The translations under genes and the position numbers were made by a program. Below the pieces are notes generated by a model. It ran no database searches, had not been told where the DNA came from, and was given only the letters and a program-made list of their open reading frames with translations. Positions 1 through 5,571 of a stretch of DNA of 6,201 nucleotides are shown in pieces. The stretch comes from an uncultured Clostridia bacterium (lineage in GTDB: Bacteria > Bacillota > Clostridia > JAAYHZ01), in assembly GCA_937894465.1 (NCBI GenBank), contig CALCRE010000041.1, positions 1-6,201 of the forward strand, read 5' to 3'. Every line of letters begins with the position of its first letter. Position 1 is the stretch's first letter.

Positions 1-2
1 CT

Positions 3-182
3 TGCTGTCATGGAAAATACAAGCAAGGGTTAGTTGCTTTTTTTTATAATAATCTATTAGATACCGCTAGATACAAGAATCCCGAATACATAAAAAGCTT
101 AAAAGCTCCAAAAGCTCTAGTGCGTGGGAATTCCAGGGGAAGGTATAATAATATATTCAATAAGGAAATGTCCCCATCTTAG
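3..182 (+). CDS. possible 3' end of an unidentified gene, cut by the left edge
   Basis: This frame is open for 59 codons from base 3 to a TAG at 180-182, with no stop in an A+T-rich stretch where the other plus frames close quickly. The peptide is basic and rich in Asn, Tyr and Lys (it includes YKNPEYIKSLKAPKA and ends in NKEMSPS), as a C-terminal tail might be. No start is needed because the left edge would cut the gene. It would converge on rsgA, with 17 bp between the two stop codons. I do not recognise the family. The main argument against it is the terminator-like hairpin at 21-45, which lies inside this frame; under that reading a different gene ends at TAG 31-33 (tail LAVMENTSKG) and 46-199 is non-coding. 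The two readings exclude each other and the window alone does not decide between them. Confidence 0.35.
   Translation, partial: CCHGKYKQGLVAFFYNNLLDTARYKNPEYIKSLKAPKALVRGNSRGRYNNIFNKEMSPS
21..45 (+). terminator. possible rho-independent terminator
   Basis: AAGCAA (21-26) and TTGCTT (34-39) are perfectly complementary around a 7-nt loop, and an uninterrupted run of eight T (38-45) begins inside the 3' arm. This is the shape of a small intrinsic terminator for a plus-strand transcript coming from the left. The stem has only two G-C pairs, so it is weak. It competes with the open frame 3-182, in which the T-run would encode Phe-Phe-Tyr. Confidence 0.3.
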
Positions 183-199
183 TTCAACCCCCATTCAAT

Positions 200-1252
200 C
201 TAATAGAATTCTTTTTTCTTCTCATTGTTTTTATTGGTTTTTGCAATGGATTTGTGCCATTGCTGTTTCTCACGCATATAGTTTGCTTTGTCATCTGAAA
301 ATCTTGCTTCTTTTTTCAATTGGAGATAACTATCCCATCGCTCCTGTGAAAGCTCACCGTTTTGCAAGGCTTTTTTTATAGCACAACCTGGTTCGTTTCC
401 ATGTTTGCAATCTTTGAATTTACACATTCCGAAAAAGTCTTCCACATCTAAAAAAGCTTCCCCTAATCCCTTCGATACATCAAACATCCCTATTTCCCGC
501 ATACCCGGTGTGTCGATAATCATTGATCCATTAGGCAACATAATCAATTGTCGATGTGTGGTGGTATGCCTTCCTCTCGCATCATCTTCTCGGATTTCAT
601 TGACTTTCATGATTTCTTCTTTTGCCAAGGCATTGAGCAAACTGGATTTCCCCACCCCGGAGGATCCTAAAAATACAATGGTTTTTCGAGGTTTTATATA
701 ATCCGAAAGTTCATCTAAACCGTATCCGGTTTTGGCACTGACGGCATAGACACCAACATTTTTCACATTCTTCTCAATAGCTTTCACGTATTCGGAATGA
801 TCATCCTCTAAATCGGCTTTCGTAAGAATGACGACAGGCACACCTCCACTTTGCCATGAAAGTGTCAGATAACGCTCTAACCGTTTCATATTAAAATCTT
901 GGTTTAATGATGTTAAAATAAATACATAATCAAAATTGGCGGCAACAGCTTGCATGCCTTTTCCTGGAATCGGATCCAAGCGGGAGAAAAAAGATTTTCT
1001 TTCCAGAGTTTTTGTAATGATGCTGTCTCCTGATCCATTGTATTGAATGGTAACAAAGTCTCCTGTGGTAGGCCAAACAGCTTCATATTGATCGTTGTAA
1101 TAGATACCGGACTTGAGTCTTCCAAAAACAAGTCCGTATTGGCATATTAATTCGTATCGTTCTTTGTGGACTGCTGTAACGCGTGCAACAATCACATCAT
1201 CAGTAAATGTGTCTAACGTCGGAATAAATCCGTAATCACCAAGTTCTATCAT
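200..1252 (-). CDS. rsgA: ribosome small subunit-dependent GTPase A (RsgA/YjeQ family)
   Basis: RsgA is a cytoplasmic GTPase that binds the 30S subunit late in its assembly, checks the decoding region and helps release maturation factors; GTP hydrolysis is stimulated by the 30S particle. The 350-residue product shows the circularly permuted G-motif order that defines the family: an N-terminal OB-fold region (about 20-80), then G4 LTKAD (143-147), G5 SAK (172-174), G1/P-loop GSSGVGKS (196-203), switch region RGRHTTTHR (226-234) and G3 DTPG (247-250). A C-terminal zinc site follows with C277, C282, H284 and C290 in the C-x4-C-x-H-x5-C arrangement, then a basic helical tail. The ATG is supported by AGGAGGA at 1257-1263, four bases upstream. 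At 350 residues with an N-terminal extension before the OB fold, it resembles the long form; the short Bacillus-type protein has about 300. A second, shorter copy elsewhere in the genome is therefore possible. The promoter at 1439-1467 probably drives it. The identification is secure. Confidence 0.97.
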   Translation of the reverse strand: MIELGDYGFIPTLDTFTDDVIVARVTAVHKERYELICQYGLVFGRLKSGIYYNDQYEAVWPTTGDFVTIQYNGSGDSIITKTLERKSFFSRLDPIPGKGMQAVAANFDYVFILTSLNQDFNMKRLERYLTLSWQSGGVPVVILTKADLEDDHSEYVKAIEKNVKNVGVYAVSAKTGYGLDELSDYIKPRKTIVFLGSSGVGKSSLLNALAKEEIMKVNEIREDDARGRHTTTHRQLIMLPNGSMIIDTPGMREIGMFDVSKGLGEAFLDVEDFFGMCKFKDCKHGNEPGCAIKKALQNGELSQERWDSYLQLKKEARFSDDKANYMREKQQWHKSIAKTNKNNEKKKEFY

Positions 1253-1369
1253 TGACTCCTCCTAAAAAAGTATGTGATACATAAGCAACATTTATATAAC
1301 TTTTTAGAACAAGAGTAGAAAAGAAGAAATCAATGATATGACTCAATGGTTTTTTCTTACCTATTCCTG

Positions 1370-1402
1370 CTAACGGTTCATCACCTTCAAATAACTTTTC
1401 AA
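1370..1402 (-). other. possible 10-codon leader ORF ahead of rsgA
   Basis: A TTG codon at 1400-1402 opens a short frame (MKSYLKVMNR) ending in TAG at 1370-1372. It follows a purine-rich Shine-Dalgarno-like stretch (AAAGGAGAGGTGA, 1408-1420) that lies just after the predicted transcript start near 1432. The ribosome binding site is strong for a stretch with no annotated gene. An overlapping minus frame from 1409 to 1236 is open for 57 codons, is protein-like (FFEKLFEGDEPLAGIGKK near its start) and runs into the rsgA ATG, but it has no start codon near that site. Either the short ORF is a leader peptide, or the long frame is a damaged small gene, or neither is translated. Confidence 0.2.
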
Positions 1403-1438
1403 AAAAATCACCTCTCCTTTCAGATTACGTTTAATTCA

Positions 1439-1467
1439 ATCATAAAGGATATCAGTCAAGGAATCAA
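1439..1467 (-). promoter_or_regulatory. probable sigma-A promoter for rsgA
   Basis: On the minus strand TTGATT (1462-1467) and TATGAT (1439-1444) are separated by exactly 17 bp; they match the -35 and -10 consensus at 4 and 5 of 6 positions. A second -35-like box, TTGACT (1454-1459), overlaps the spacer but has no good -10 at the right distance. Transcription should start near 1432, giving a leader of about 180 nt before the rsgA ATG. The site lies between the esterase terminator and rsgA, where an independent rsgA promoter would be expected. Between this promoter and the gene, 1253-1438 holds the leader described separately and no other clear feature. Confidence 0.5.
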
Positions 1468-1484
1468 TTTCTAAAATAGATATA

Positions 1485-1501
1485 AAAAAGGTTTCCTTTT
1501 T
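1485..1501 (-). terminator. short intrinsic terminator overlapping the esterase stop
   Basis: Read on the minus strand, AAAAAGG and CCTTTTT form a 7-bp stem around a 3-nt AAA loop, and the T-rich arm runs on into TATA. The first arm contains two bases of the TAA stop codon (1500-1502). The stem is A+T-rich with only two G-C pairs, so it should be inefficient. Because of its symmetry it could also act on plus-strand transcription. Confidence 0.4.
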
Positions 1502-2558
1502 AGTCTTTCCACTCTTTGAACGGAAAATCAAATTGCTCAGCAAGCCAACGATAAGCAATGCCCATTGCATCCATGGTCGGCCGGTGTCCTGTAGCATGAT
1601 CAACCATGCCGACATGATCTTCCTTTTGATAAATCTTATAGACTTTTTTGGCTTCATTGATGTATTGCCAGCTTTCCGGCTTATCATATAACCCTGCGAT
1701 CAACAAAAAGGGTCTTGGTGCAATCATGGCCAGCAATTGATGGTTCTGCAGACGAAAATCTTCATCGTGTATTTGTTTTCCGAAGTACCAAATATCATCC
1801 CAGTTGGTAAAATCCCATCCGATTCCAAAATCCGATGCCACCACTGCTGTGATTCTCTCATCAAAAGCAGCTGTGCAAAAAGCCATCTTACCGCCTAATG
1901 AGTGACCTATGATAACAATTCTATTCGGATCAATATTTTCTAATCTTAATAAAAGATCAACGCCACGACTTGTATCCCAAATCAGTTTGCCGATTCCGGT
2001 CCATTGAGGATTATCCAATAGTAACTTTTCCGAAGCAGCACGCCACCAAGTAAACCCCTTGTTTTCAGCAGGTTCGGGAACTGTGTTAAAAGGAAATGCT
2101 TCTGTGCAAACAGCCACATAACCTTGCCTTACCAAATGAAGCCCAAACTGAACAGCCTTTGCATCTTCAATGACTTTTTTATTGTTAAGATCAAAGCCTG
2201 ACATGGTATCCGGATGGTAAAAAGGAACAATGGCTCCCGGTCTAGGATTAGCAGCCGGCTTTTTGGGCTCCATAATCAAAACCAGTTGTTTGTTGAAAGG
2301 TCCGGTGGATTGTTTGCATAAAGTACCGAAGTAATCCGGTTGCTCAAACTTCTCAAGTATTTCAATATCCTTTGGGTCATATGTAAATGACGGTTTGCCG
2401 ATGACCTTTTCCCATCGTTTTGTTAAAGTCTCTCGTTTTCGCTCCCACACATTCTTGGTTTGTTCTTCGTTTTCATGGAATAAGGGAAGTAAATTCTGTT
2501 CCTCACCCAAATCACTGTATGTCGGTTGACTGCATTGTAAAGTGTACTTTTTTGTCAT
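1500..2558 (-). CDS. alpha/beta-hydrolase, acetylxylan esterase / dienelactone hydrolase-like
   Basis: The 352-residue protein is a probable cytoplasmic serine esterase; no signal peptide is visible. The nucleophile elbow is GHSLGG (218-223) with Ser220 as catalytic residue. The likely acid is Asp292 in AGLYDKPESW and the likely base is His325 in DHATGHRP. APRPFLLIAG (280-289) is the typical strand before the acid in this group, and the N-terminal 100 residues form the helical and beta extension seen in large family members (Abhydrolase_7/AXE1-like). Such enzymes remove acetyl or other acyl groups from carbohydrates, but the sequence does not give the substrate. The frame stays open to an ATG at 2630, but I chose the ATG at 2556-2558: it has AAAGGAA (2566-2572) seven bases upstream, while the longer form would overlap the DUF6472 gene by 35 bases. 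It lies 37 bp downstream of that gene and is probably co-transcribed with it. Confidence 0.85.
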   Translation of the reverse strand: MTKKYTLQCSQPTYSDLGEEQNLLPLFHENEEQTKNVWERKRETLTKRWEKVIGKPSFTYDPKDIEILEKFEQPDYFGTLCKQSTGPFNKQLVLIMEPKKPAANPRPGAIVPFYHPDTMSGFDLNNKKVIEDAKAVQFGLHLVRQGYVAVCTEAFPFNTVPEPAENKGFTWWRAASEKLLLDNPQWTGIGKLIWDTSRGVDLLLRLENIDPNRIVIIGHSLGGKMAFCTAAFDERITAVVASDFGIGWDFTNWDDIWYFGKQIHDEDFRLQNHQLLAMIAPRPFLLIAGLYDKPESWQYINEAKKVYKIYQKEDHVGMVDHATGHRPTMDAMGIAYRWLAEQFDFPFKEWKD

Positions 2559-2565
2559 GGTGAAA

Positions 2566-2572
2566 TTCCTTT
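2566..2572 (-). promoter_or_regulatory. ribosome binding site deciding the esterase start
   Basis: AAAGGAA on the minus strand ends 7 nt before the ATG at 2556-2558. It favours the 352-residue product over a version 24 residues longer starting at 2630, whose extra N-terminus has no family-like features and would sit inside the upstream gene. Confidence 0.7.
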
Positions 2573-2584
2573 CATATATTAAAA

Positions 2585-2604
2585 CAGAATTCAGATCAAT
2601 TCTG
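2585..2604 (-). terminator. stem-loop between DUF6472 gene and esterase (weak terminator or attenuator)
   Basis: CAGAATT (2585-2591) and AATTCTG (2598-2604) form a perfect 7-bp stem with a 6-nt loop. On the minus strand it is followed by TTTTAATAT. It overlaps the TGA stop of the DUF6472 gene (2596-2598) and lies 26 bp upstream of the esterase start, beside its ribosome binding site. The short T-run suggests partial termination, or mRNA-end protection setting the ratio of the two products, more than a full stop, since no separate esterase promoter is obvious. Confidence 0.4.
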
Positions 2605-2784
2605 CTTCCTGACCACGATATATTCATCATTAAATTGGTAATATGGACAATGACGAAATGAATCCGTCATAAACTTTTCCATTTCATCTTCATCCAAATC
2701 GATTTGGCATACATAAGTTCCGTAATCATCATCAAACAGATAATGATAACAAGATTCGCAATTGGTTTTTGCCTTCTTTGTCAT
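2596..2784 (-). CDS. DUF6472 family small four-cysteine protein
   Basis: This 62-residue acidic protein has four cysteines, C9-x2-C12, C26 and C46, spaced like a small zinc-binding knuckle. It also has an LDEDEMEKF segment (30-38), CPYYQFNDEY (46-55) and the ending VVRKQN. From memory this pattern matches DUF6472, a family of unknown function in anaerobic Firmicutes. There is no membrane segment or signal peptide. The ATG at 2782-2784 has GAGAGGAAA (2791-2799) six bases upstream, and the promoter at 2813-2841 would give a leader of only about 22 nt. It is the first gene of a likely pair with the esterase. Metal binding is inferred from the cysteines only. Confidence 0.82.
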   Translation of the reverse strand: MTKKAKTNCESCYHYLFDDDYGTYVCQIDLDEDEMEKFMTDSFRHCPYYQFNDEYIVVRKQN

Positions 2785-2812
2785 AGCTGATTTCCTCTCT
2801 ACATTTATTCAC

Positions 2813-2841
2813 AGTATACTACAACCATTTTTAATTACCAA
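2813..2841 (-). promoter_or_regulatory. probable promoter of the DUF6472-esterase unit
   Basis: On the minus strand TTGGTA (2836-2841) and TATACT (2813-2818) are 17 bp apart, matching consensus at 4 and 5 of 6 positions. Transcription would begin around 2806, just before the DUF6472 ribosome binding site. Its -35 box touches that of the plus-strand promoter at 2831-2859, so the two divergent units could be co-regulated or compete for polymerase. Confidence 0.6.
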
Positions 2842-2859
2842 AAATATTTGTGATATAAT
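2831..2859 (+). promoter_or_regulatory. probable extended -10 promoter of the deacetylase-like/DUF5131 unit
   Basis: A perfect TATAAT (2854-2859) is preceded by TGA, giving the extended -10 motif TG-n-TATAAT. The -35 region 17 bp upstream is poor (TTAATT, 2831-2836, 3 of 6), which the extended -10 can offset. Transcription would start near 2866, with a leader of about 46 nt to the ATG at 2912. I see no clear operator palindrome or riboswitch in the leader. Confidence 0.65.
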
Positions 2860-2911
2860 TGTACATATATTCCACCTTGTTTTAGTCAGGAGATATTGAA
2901 AGGATTATGAT

Positions 2912-3847
2912 ATGAAAACCTACTATTTTTTCGTGGATGACAACATCTGGTTCTTGCGGGACTTGGCCAAAGAACGCCCCACCTCCCTATTTGATCACCC
3001 TTATCTAAAGCTTTTTAAACAAATGCATCAAAAATATGGAATGAAAGTGCAAATGAACATCTTTTATCAAACACATCCGAAAAGCGACCCTCTAGGAGAA
3101 GCCGGTGCCTTTTCCTTAAAAGAAATGCCGGATTGTTATAAGTCGGAATGGAAAGAGAATGCTCATTGGCTAAAGCTTGCATTTCATGCCAAGGCAGAGT
3201 TTCCGGATATTCCGTTCATTAATATCACTTATGATGAAATGATATTTGTATTCTCTCGTGTACGTGATGAGATCATTCGTTTTGCAGGGGAAGATTCTTT
3301 TTGCTATTCCCATATGGTTCCCCACTGGAATTGTGTTAGCCTTGGTGGTTGTAAAGCACTAGAATATCTTGGTGTTCAATCCATGGTTGGAACACACGGC
3401 GACGTTCTACCGGAGAACGCTGACCTATCTTCCATATCAAAAGCTCATATTGAAAGACTTATGCAAAATCGTACCGAGCCCTCTTCATGGGTTTATCATC
3501 ACAAATATTCCGATGTGGATACATTACGCTTGAAAGGGTACAACCATATAAGCAATGAAGAATTTCAAAGACAAGACGGTACTAAGAAATATTTTATGGA
3601 TGAAAATATCGGCATGAAATTCAAAGCCACTTGTAAGTTTGCCTTGGATCGATGCACACTGGAGCAAATTGTAAAATACCTAAATGAGGATATAGATAAA
3701 GAATATATCGGGTTTGGTCTTCATGAGCAATATTTCTATCCGAAGTATCATAACTATCAACCCAATTACGCGGAGAAAGTGGAGACGGCTGTTCGCATCA
3801 TGAATGAAAACAATTTCAAAAGCGTTTTCTACGACGAGATCCTTTAG
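2912..3847 (+). CDS. uncharacterised protein, polysaccharide deacetylase-like fold
   Basis: This 311-residue soluble protein has no signal peptide or membrane segment. The start is secure: AAAGGA (2899-2904) lies seven bases before the ATG. Several short motifs recall NodB-type deacetylases of the glycoside hydrolase/deacetylase barrel superfamily: an Asp pair at the end of the first strand (FFVDD, D9-D10), an FHA motif (His92), His134 and His138 in SHMVPHW, and a late LHEQYFYP with His271. The order Asp-Asp, then His, then a late His is what a metal-dependent deacetylase would show, but the canonical H-x3-H spacing is not clear (H134-x3-H138 comes later than usual). I recall similar hypothetical proteins in Firmicutes, with no known function. 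It is followed after 2 nt by the DUF5131 gene and probably shares its transcript. The fold is an inference; the substrate is unknown. Confidence 0.75.
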   Translation: MKTYYFFVDDNIWFLRDLAKERPTSLFDHPYLKLFKQMHQKYGMKVQMNIFYQTHPKSDPLGEAGAFSLKEMPDCYKSEWKENAHWLKLAFHAKAEFPDIPFINITYDEMIFVFSRVRDEIIRFAGEDSFCYSHMVPHWNCVSLGGCKALEYLGVQSMVGTHGDVLPENADLSSISKAHIERLMQNRTEPSSWVYHHKYSDVDTLRLKGYNHISNEEFQRQDGTKKYFMDENIGMKFKATCKFALDRCTLEQIVKYLNEDIDKEYIGFGLHEQYFYPKYHNYQPNYAEKVETAVRIMNENNFKSVFYDEIL

Positions 3848-3849
3848 TT

Positions 3850-4572
3850 ATGTGCCTTTGGAACCCATGGCACGGTTGTAAAAAGATCAGTGTTGGTTGT
3901 ATGAATTGTTATGTATATAGAACAGATGCCGCTTACGGCAAGGATAGTTCTATTGTTACCAAAACAAAGAACTTTGGATTGCCCATAAAGAGAAACCGTA
4001 AAGGTGAATATGTAATACAGTCCGATGATGAAGATATTGTATATACTTGCTTTACATCGGACTTTTTTCTAGAGGATGCCGATCCATGGAGAACAGATGC
4101 CTGGCAAATGATGAAAGAACGCAGTGATTTAAAATTCCTCTTTATTACAAAAAGAATCCATCGTTTTGAACAATGTATACCACCGGATTGGAGTGATGGA
4201 TATGACAATGTCATTATTTGTTGCACCGTTGAAAATCAAGATCGTGCCGATTACCGTTTACCCATTTTTCTAAAAGCCCCTATCAAACACAAAATGATTA
4301 TTTGCGAACCGTTACTTTCCGACATCAATTTGTCCCCCTATTTAAATGCTGATATAAAAGGGGTGGTTGTAGGAGGAGAATCAGGAGCCAATGCAAGGCT
4401 TTGCGATTATAATTGGATTCTCCATATCAGGCAACAATGTATCCATGCGAAAGTTTCTTTTACCTTCAAACAAACCGGTGCCTTGTTCAAAAAAGGCAAT
4501 CGAATCTATCACATAGAAAGAAAGCTTCAACATGCACAAGCAAAGAAAGCCAATATCAATTATGAACCTTGA
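3850..4572 (+). CDS. DUF5131 family protein (phage Gp37/Gp68-like)
   Basis: This 240-residue protein begins WNPWHGCKKISVGCMNCY, the hallmark DUF5131 N-terminus, with C10-x6-C17-x2-C20. Other family blocks are FITKR (98-102), CTVENQ..ADYRLP (125-138), CEPLL (152-156), VVVGGESGANARLCDYNW (172-189), FKQTGA (206-211) and a C-terminal basic QHAQAKKANI. Homologues occur in phages and bacterial accessory regions; the biochemical role is not established as far as I know. Three clustered cysteines suggest an Fe-S cluster and possibly radical SAM-like chemistry, although the spacing differs from classic C-x3-C-x2-C. The ATG follows the upstream stop by 2 nt and has only a weak GAG-containing ribosome binding site, so translational coupling is likely. 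At 240 residues it looks complete. The 10-bp gap to the convergent aldolase contains no good terminator. Confidence 0.85.
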   Translation: MCLWNPWHGCKKISVGCMNCYVYRTDAAYGKDSSIVTKTKNFGLPIKRNRKGEYVIQSDDEDIVYTCFTSDFFLEDADPWRTDAWQMMKERSDLKFLFITKRIHRFEQCIPPDWSDGYDNVIICCTVENQDRADYRLPIFLKAPIKHKMIICEPLLSDINLSPYLNADIKGVVVGGESGANARLCDYNWILHIRQQCIHAKVSFTFKQTGALFKKGNRIYHIERKLQHAQAKKANINYEP

Positions 4573-4582
4573 AAGCTTCACT

Positions 4583-5503
4583 CTAGCCTAGCTGTTTTAA
4601 CCGATCTGCCATTTCCTTTTCCGACATGATTTGTTGATCAATGATGAACTTTGCATAATCATTGAATCTTTTCATATCAGTAGTTCTCGAATGAAGGGTC
4701 ATAGGAATGCCTTCTAAAGTCATATGATACTTAGCGGTTAAAGGATAAGGCAATGATTCGGTAAATGCAAACAAGCTTAAGAACCTTTGCAGTTTTTCAG
4801 CATATGGATGGTTAATATGATTACATAGCCAAACATAAAGATCCGGATGGAAATTGGCCATAACTCCGGAGTACCCTGCAGCACCTAAAAATAAAGAATA
4901 CAAAAGAGTCTGACCGTTTGCATTGTATAGCTTCACATTGCTTCCTCGAAGAAGATCCAACCTCTGTTTTAAAACATCCGGACTACAGCACGTATCTTTG
5001 ATAAACACAAATCTTTGGGTTTCCATAATCCACTTAAGTAAGTCTTGTGTTAACACTCTTTTATAGGGGTGTGGGCACTCATAAACACCCAAGGGTATAT
5101 CCGTCTTCATTTTTCCCAATAGCTTTTCAGCATTCTTGATCCAGATCGAATCCCCATCGTTATGTAAGTCCAAGCGGTTGCTTATAAGGACGATACCGTC
5201 GCAACCGGTTTGGGCCATAGCATTCATTTCATAGGCTTGTTCTTCGATGGAGTTGCTTATGTGACCGGATGCCACAACACAAACATTCGAGCATGCAGTT
5301 TCCTTTACAATAGTGGCAATTTTGATACGTTCATCCAAGCTTAGAAAAAACATTTCACTGGATTGACAAACGGCAAAAATGCCTTGACAACCCTTTTTCA
5401 CATACCATTGAACGATCCTCTTTATATTTTCATAATCCACTTCGTTCTCTTTGGTAAATGGCGTAATCATGGTTGGAAACACACCGTTGGGTATAGACTT
5501 CAT
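4583..5503 (-). CDS. dihydrodipicolinate synthase / N-acetylneuraminate lyase family aldolase
   Basis: This 306-residue cytoplasmic class I aldolase has the family's usual barrel length. The Schiff-base lysine is Lys169 in FIKDTCC, and the catalytic tyrosine is Tyr141 in LGVYECP. The N-terminal GVFPTMITPFT (7-17) is typical. Two family signatures deviate. Where DapA has GTTGE, this protein has CQSSE (46-50), and the arginine that follows the tyrosine by five residues in DapA is not there; the nearest is Arg149, eight residues on, in YECPHPYKR. It is therefore unlikely to be the lysine-pathway DapA. A sugar-acid or other 2-keto-acid lyase is more plausible, substrate unknown. The ATG at 5501-5503 has a perfect AGGAGG (5510-5515) six bases upstream. 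It lies 40 bp after the upstream gene and probably has its own promoter at 5543-5571. Confidence 0.88.
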   Translation of the reverse strand: MKSIPNGVFPTMITPFTKENEVDYENIKRIVQWYVKKGCQGIFAVCQSSEMFFLSLDERIKIATIVKETACSNVCVVASGHISNSIEEQAYEMNAMAQTGCDGIVLISNRLDLHNDGDSIWIKNAEKLLGKMKTDIPLGVYECPHPYKRVLTQDLLKWIMETQRFVFIKDTCCSPDVLKQRLDLLRGSNVKLYNANGQTLLYSLFLGAAGYSGVMANFHPDLYVWLCNHINHPYAEKLQRFLSLFAFTESLPYPLTAKYHMTLEGIPMTLHSRTTDMKRFNDYAKFIIDQQIMSEKEMADRLKQLG

Positions 5504-5542
5504 AACTTTCCTCCTAGAAAAACATTAAACCGTAATACAATC

Positions 5543-5571
5543 CTTATACCATGATCGGTACATAATCGCAA
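5543..5571 (-). promoter_or_regulatory. probable promoter of the aldolase, inside the end of the upstream gene
   Basis: On the minus strand TTGCGA (5566-5571) and TATAAG (5543-5548) are 17 bp apart, and TGG before the -10 gives an extended -10. The matches are 4 and 5 of 6. The -10 box includes the TAA stop codon of the upstream gene. Transcription would start near 5536, about 33 nt ahead of the aldolase start codon. This would allow aldolase expression independent of the upstream gene. Confidence 0.5.

Noticed and set aside
58..74. Direct repeat TAGATAC (58-64, 68-74) as a target-site duplication or iteron.
   Set aside because: It is too short, has only two copies, and no mobile element lies between or around them.
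93..116. Three close copies of AAAAGCT (93-99, 101-107, 110-116) as a repeat array or operator.
   Set aside because: The copies are only 7 bp, at uneven spacing in A-rich sequence, with no further copies; chance is adequate.
120..199. The GGGGACATTTCC-like sequence on the minus strand as the end of an insertion sequence.
   Set aside because: It recalls some transposon ends, but there is no matching inverted copy, no transposase and no target duplication in the window.
405..1131. Other open frames within rsgA on both strands (for example plus 405-701 and minus 913-1131).
   Set aside because: They lie inside a well-identified gene, lack convincing ribosome binding sites and have no recognisable protein character.
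2559..2630. An N-terminal extension of the esterase to an ATG at 2630.
   Set aside because: It overlaps the DUF6472 gene and adds residues without family character, while the ATG at 2558 has a well-placed ribosome binding site.
2860..2911. A riboswitch or structured leader before the 311-residue gene.
   Set aside because: The leader is only about 46 nt and no conserved stem or known riboswitch core is visible.
3933..4226. A minus-strand open frame opposite the DUF5131 gene.
   Set aside because: It lies entirely inside a gene with clear family motifs and shows low-complexity, non-protein-like composition.
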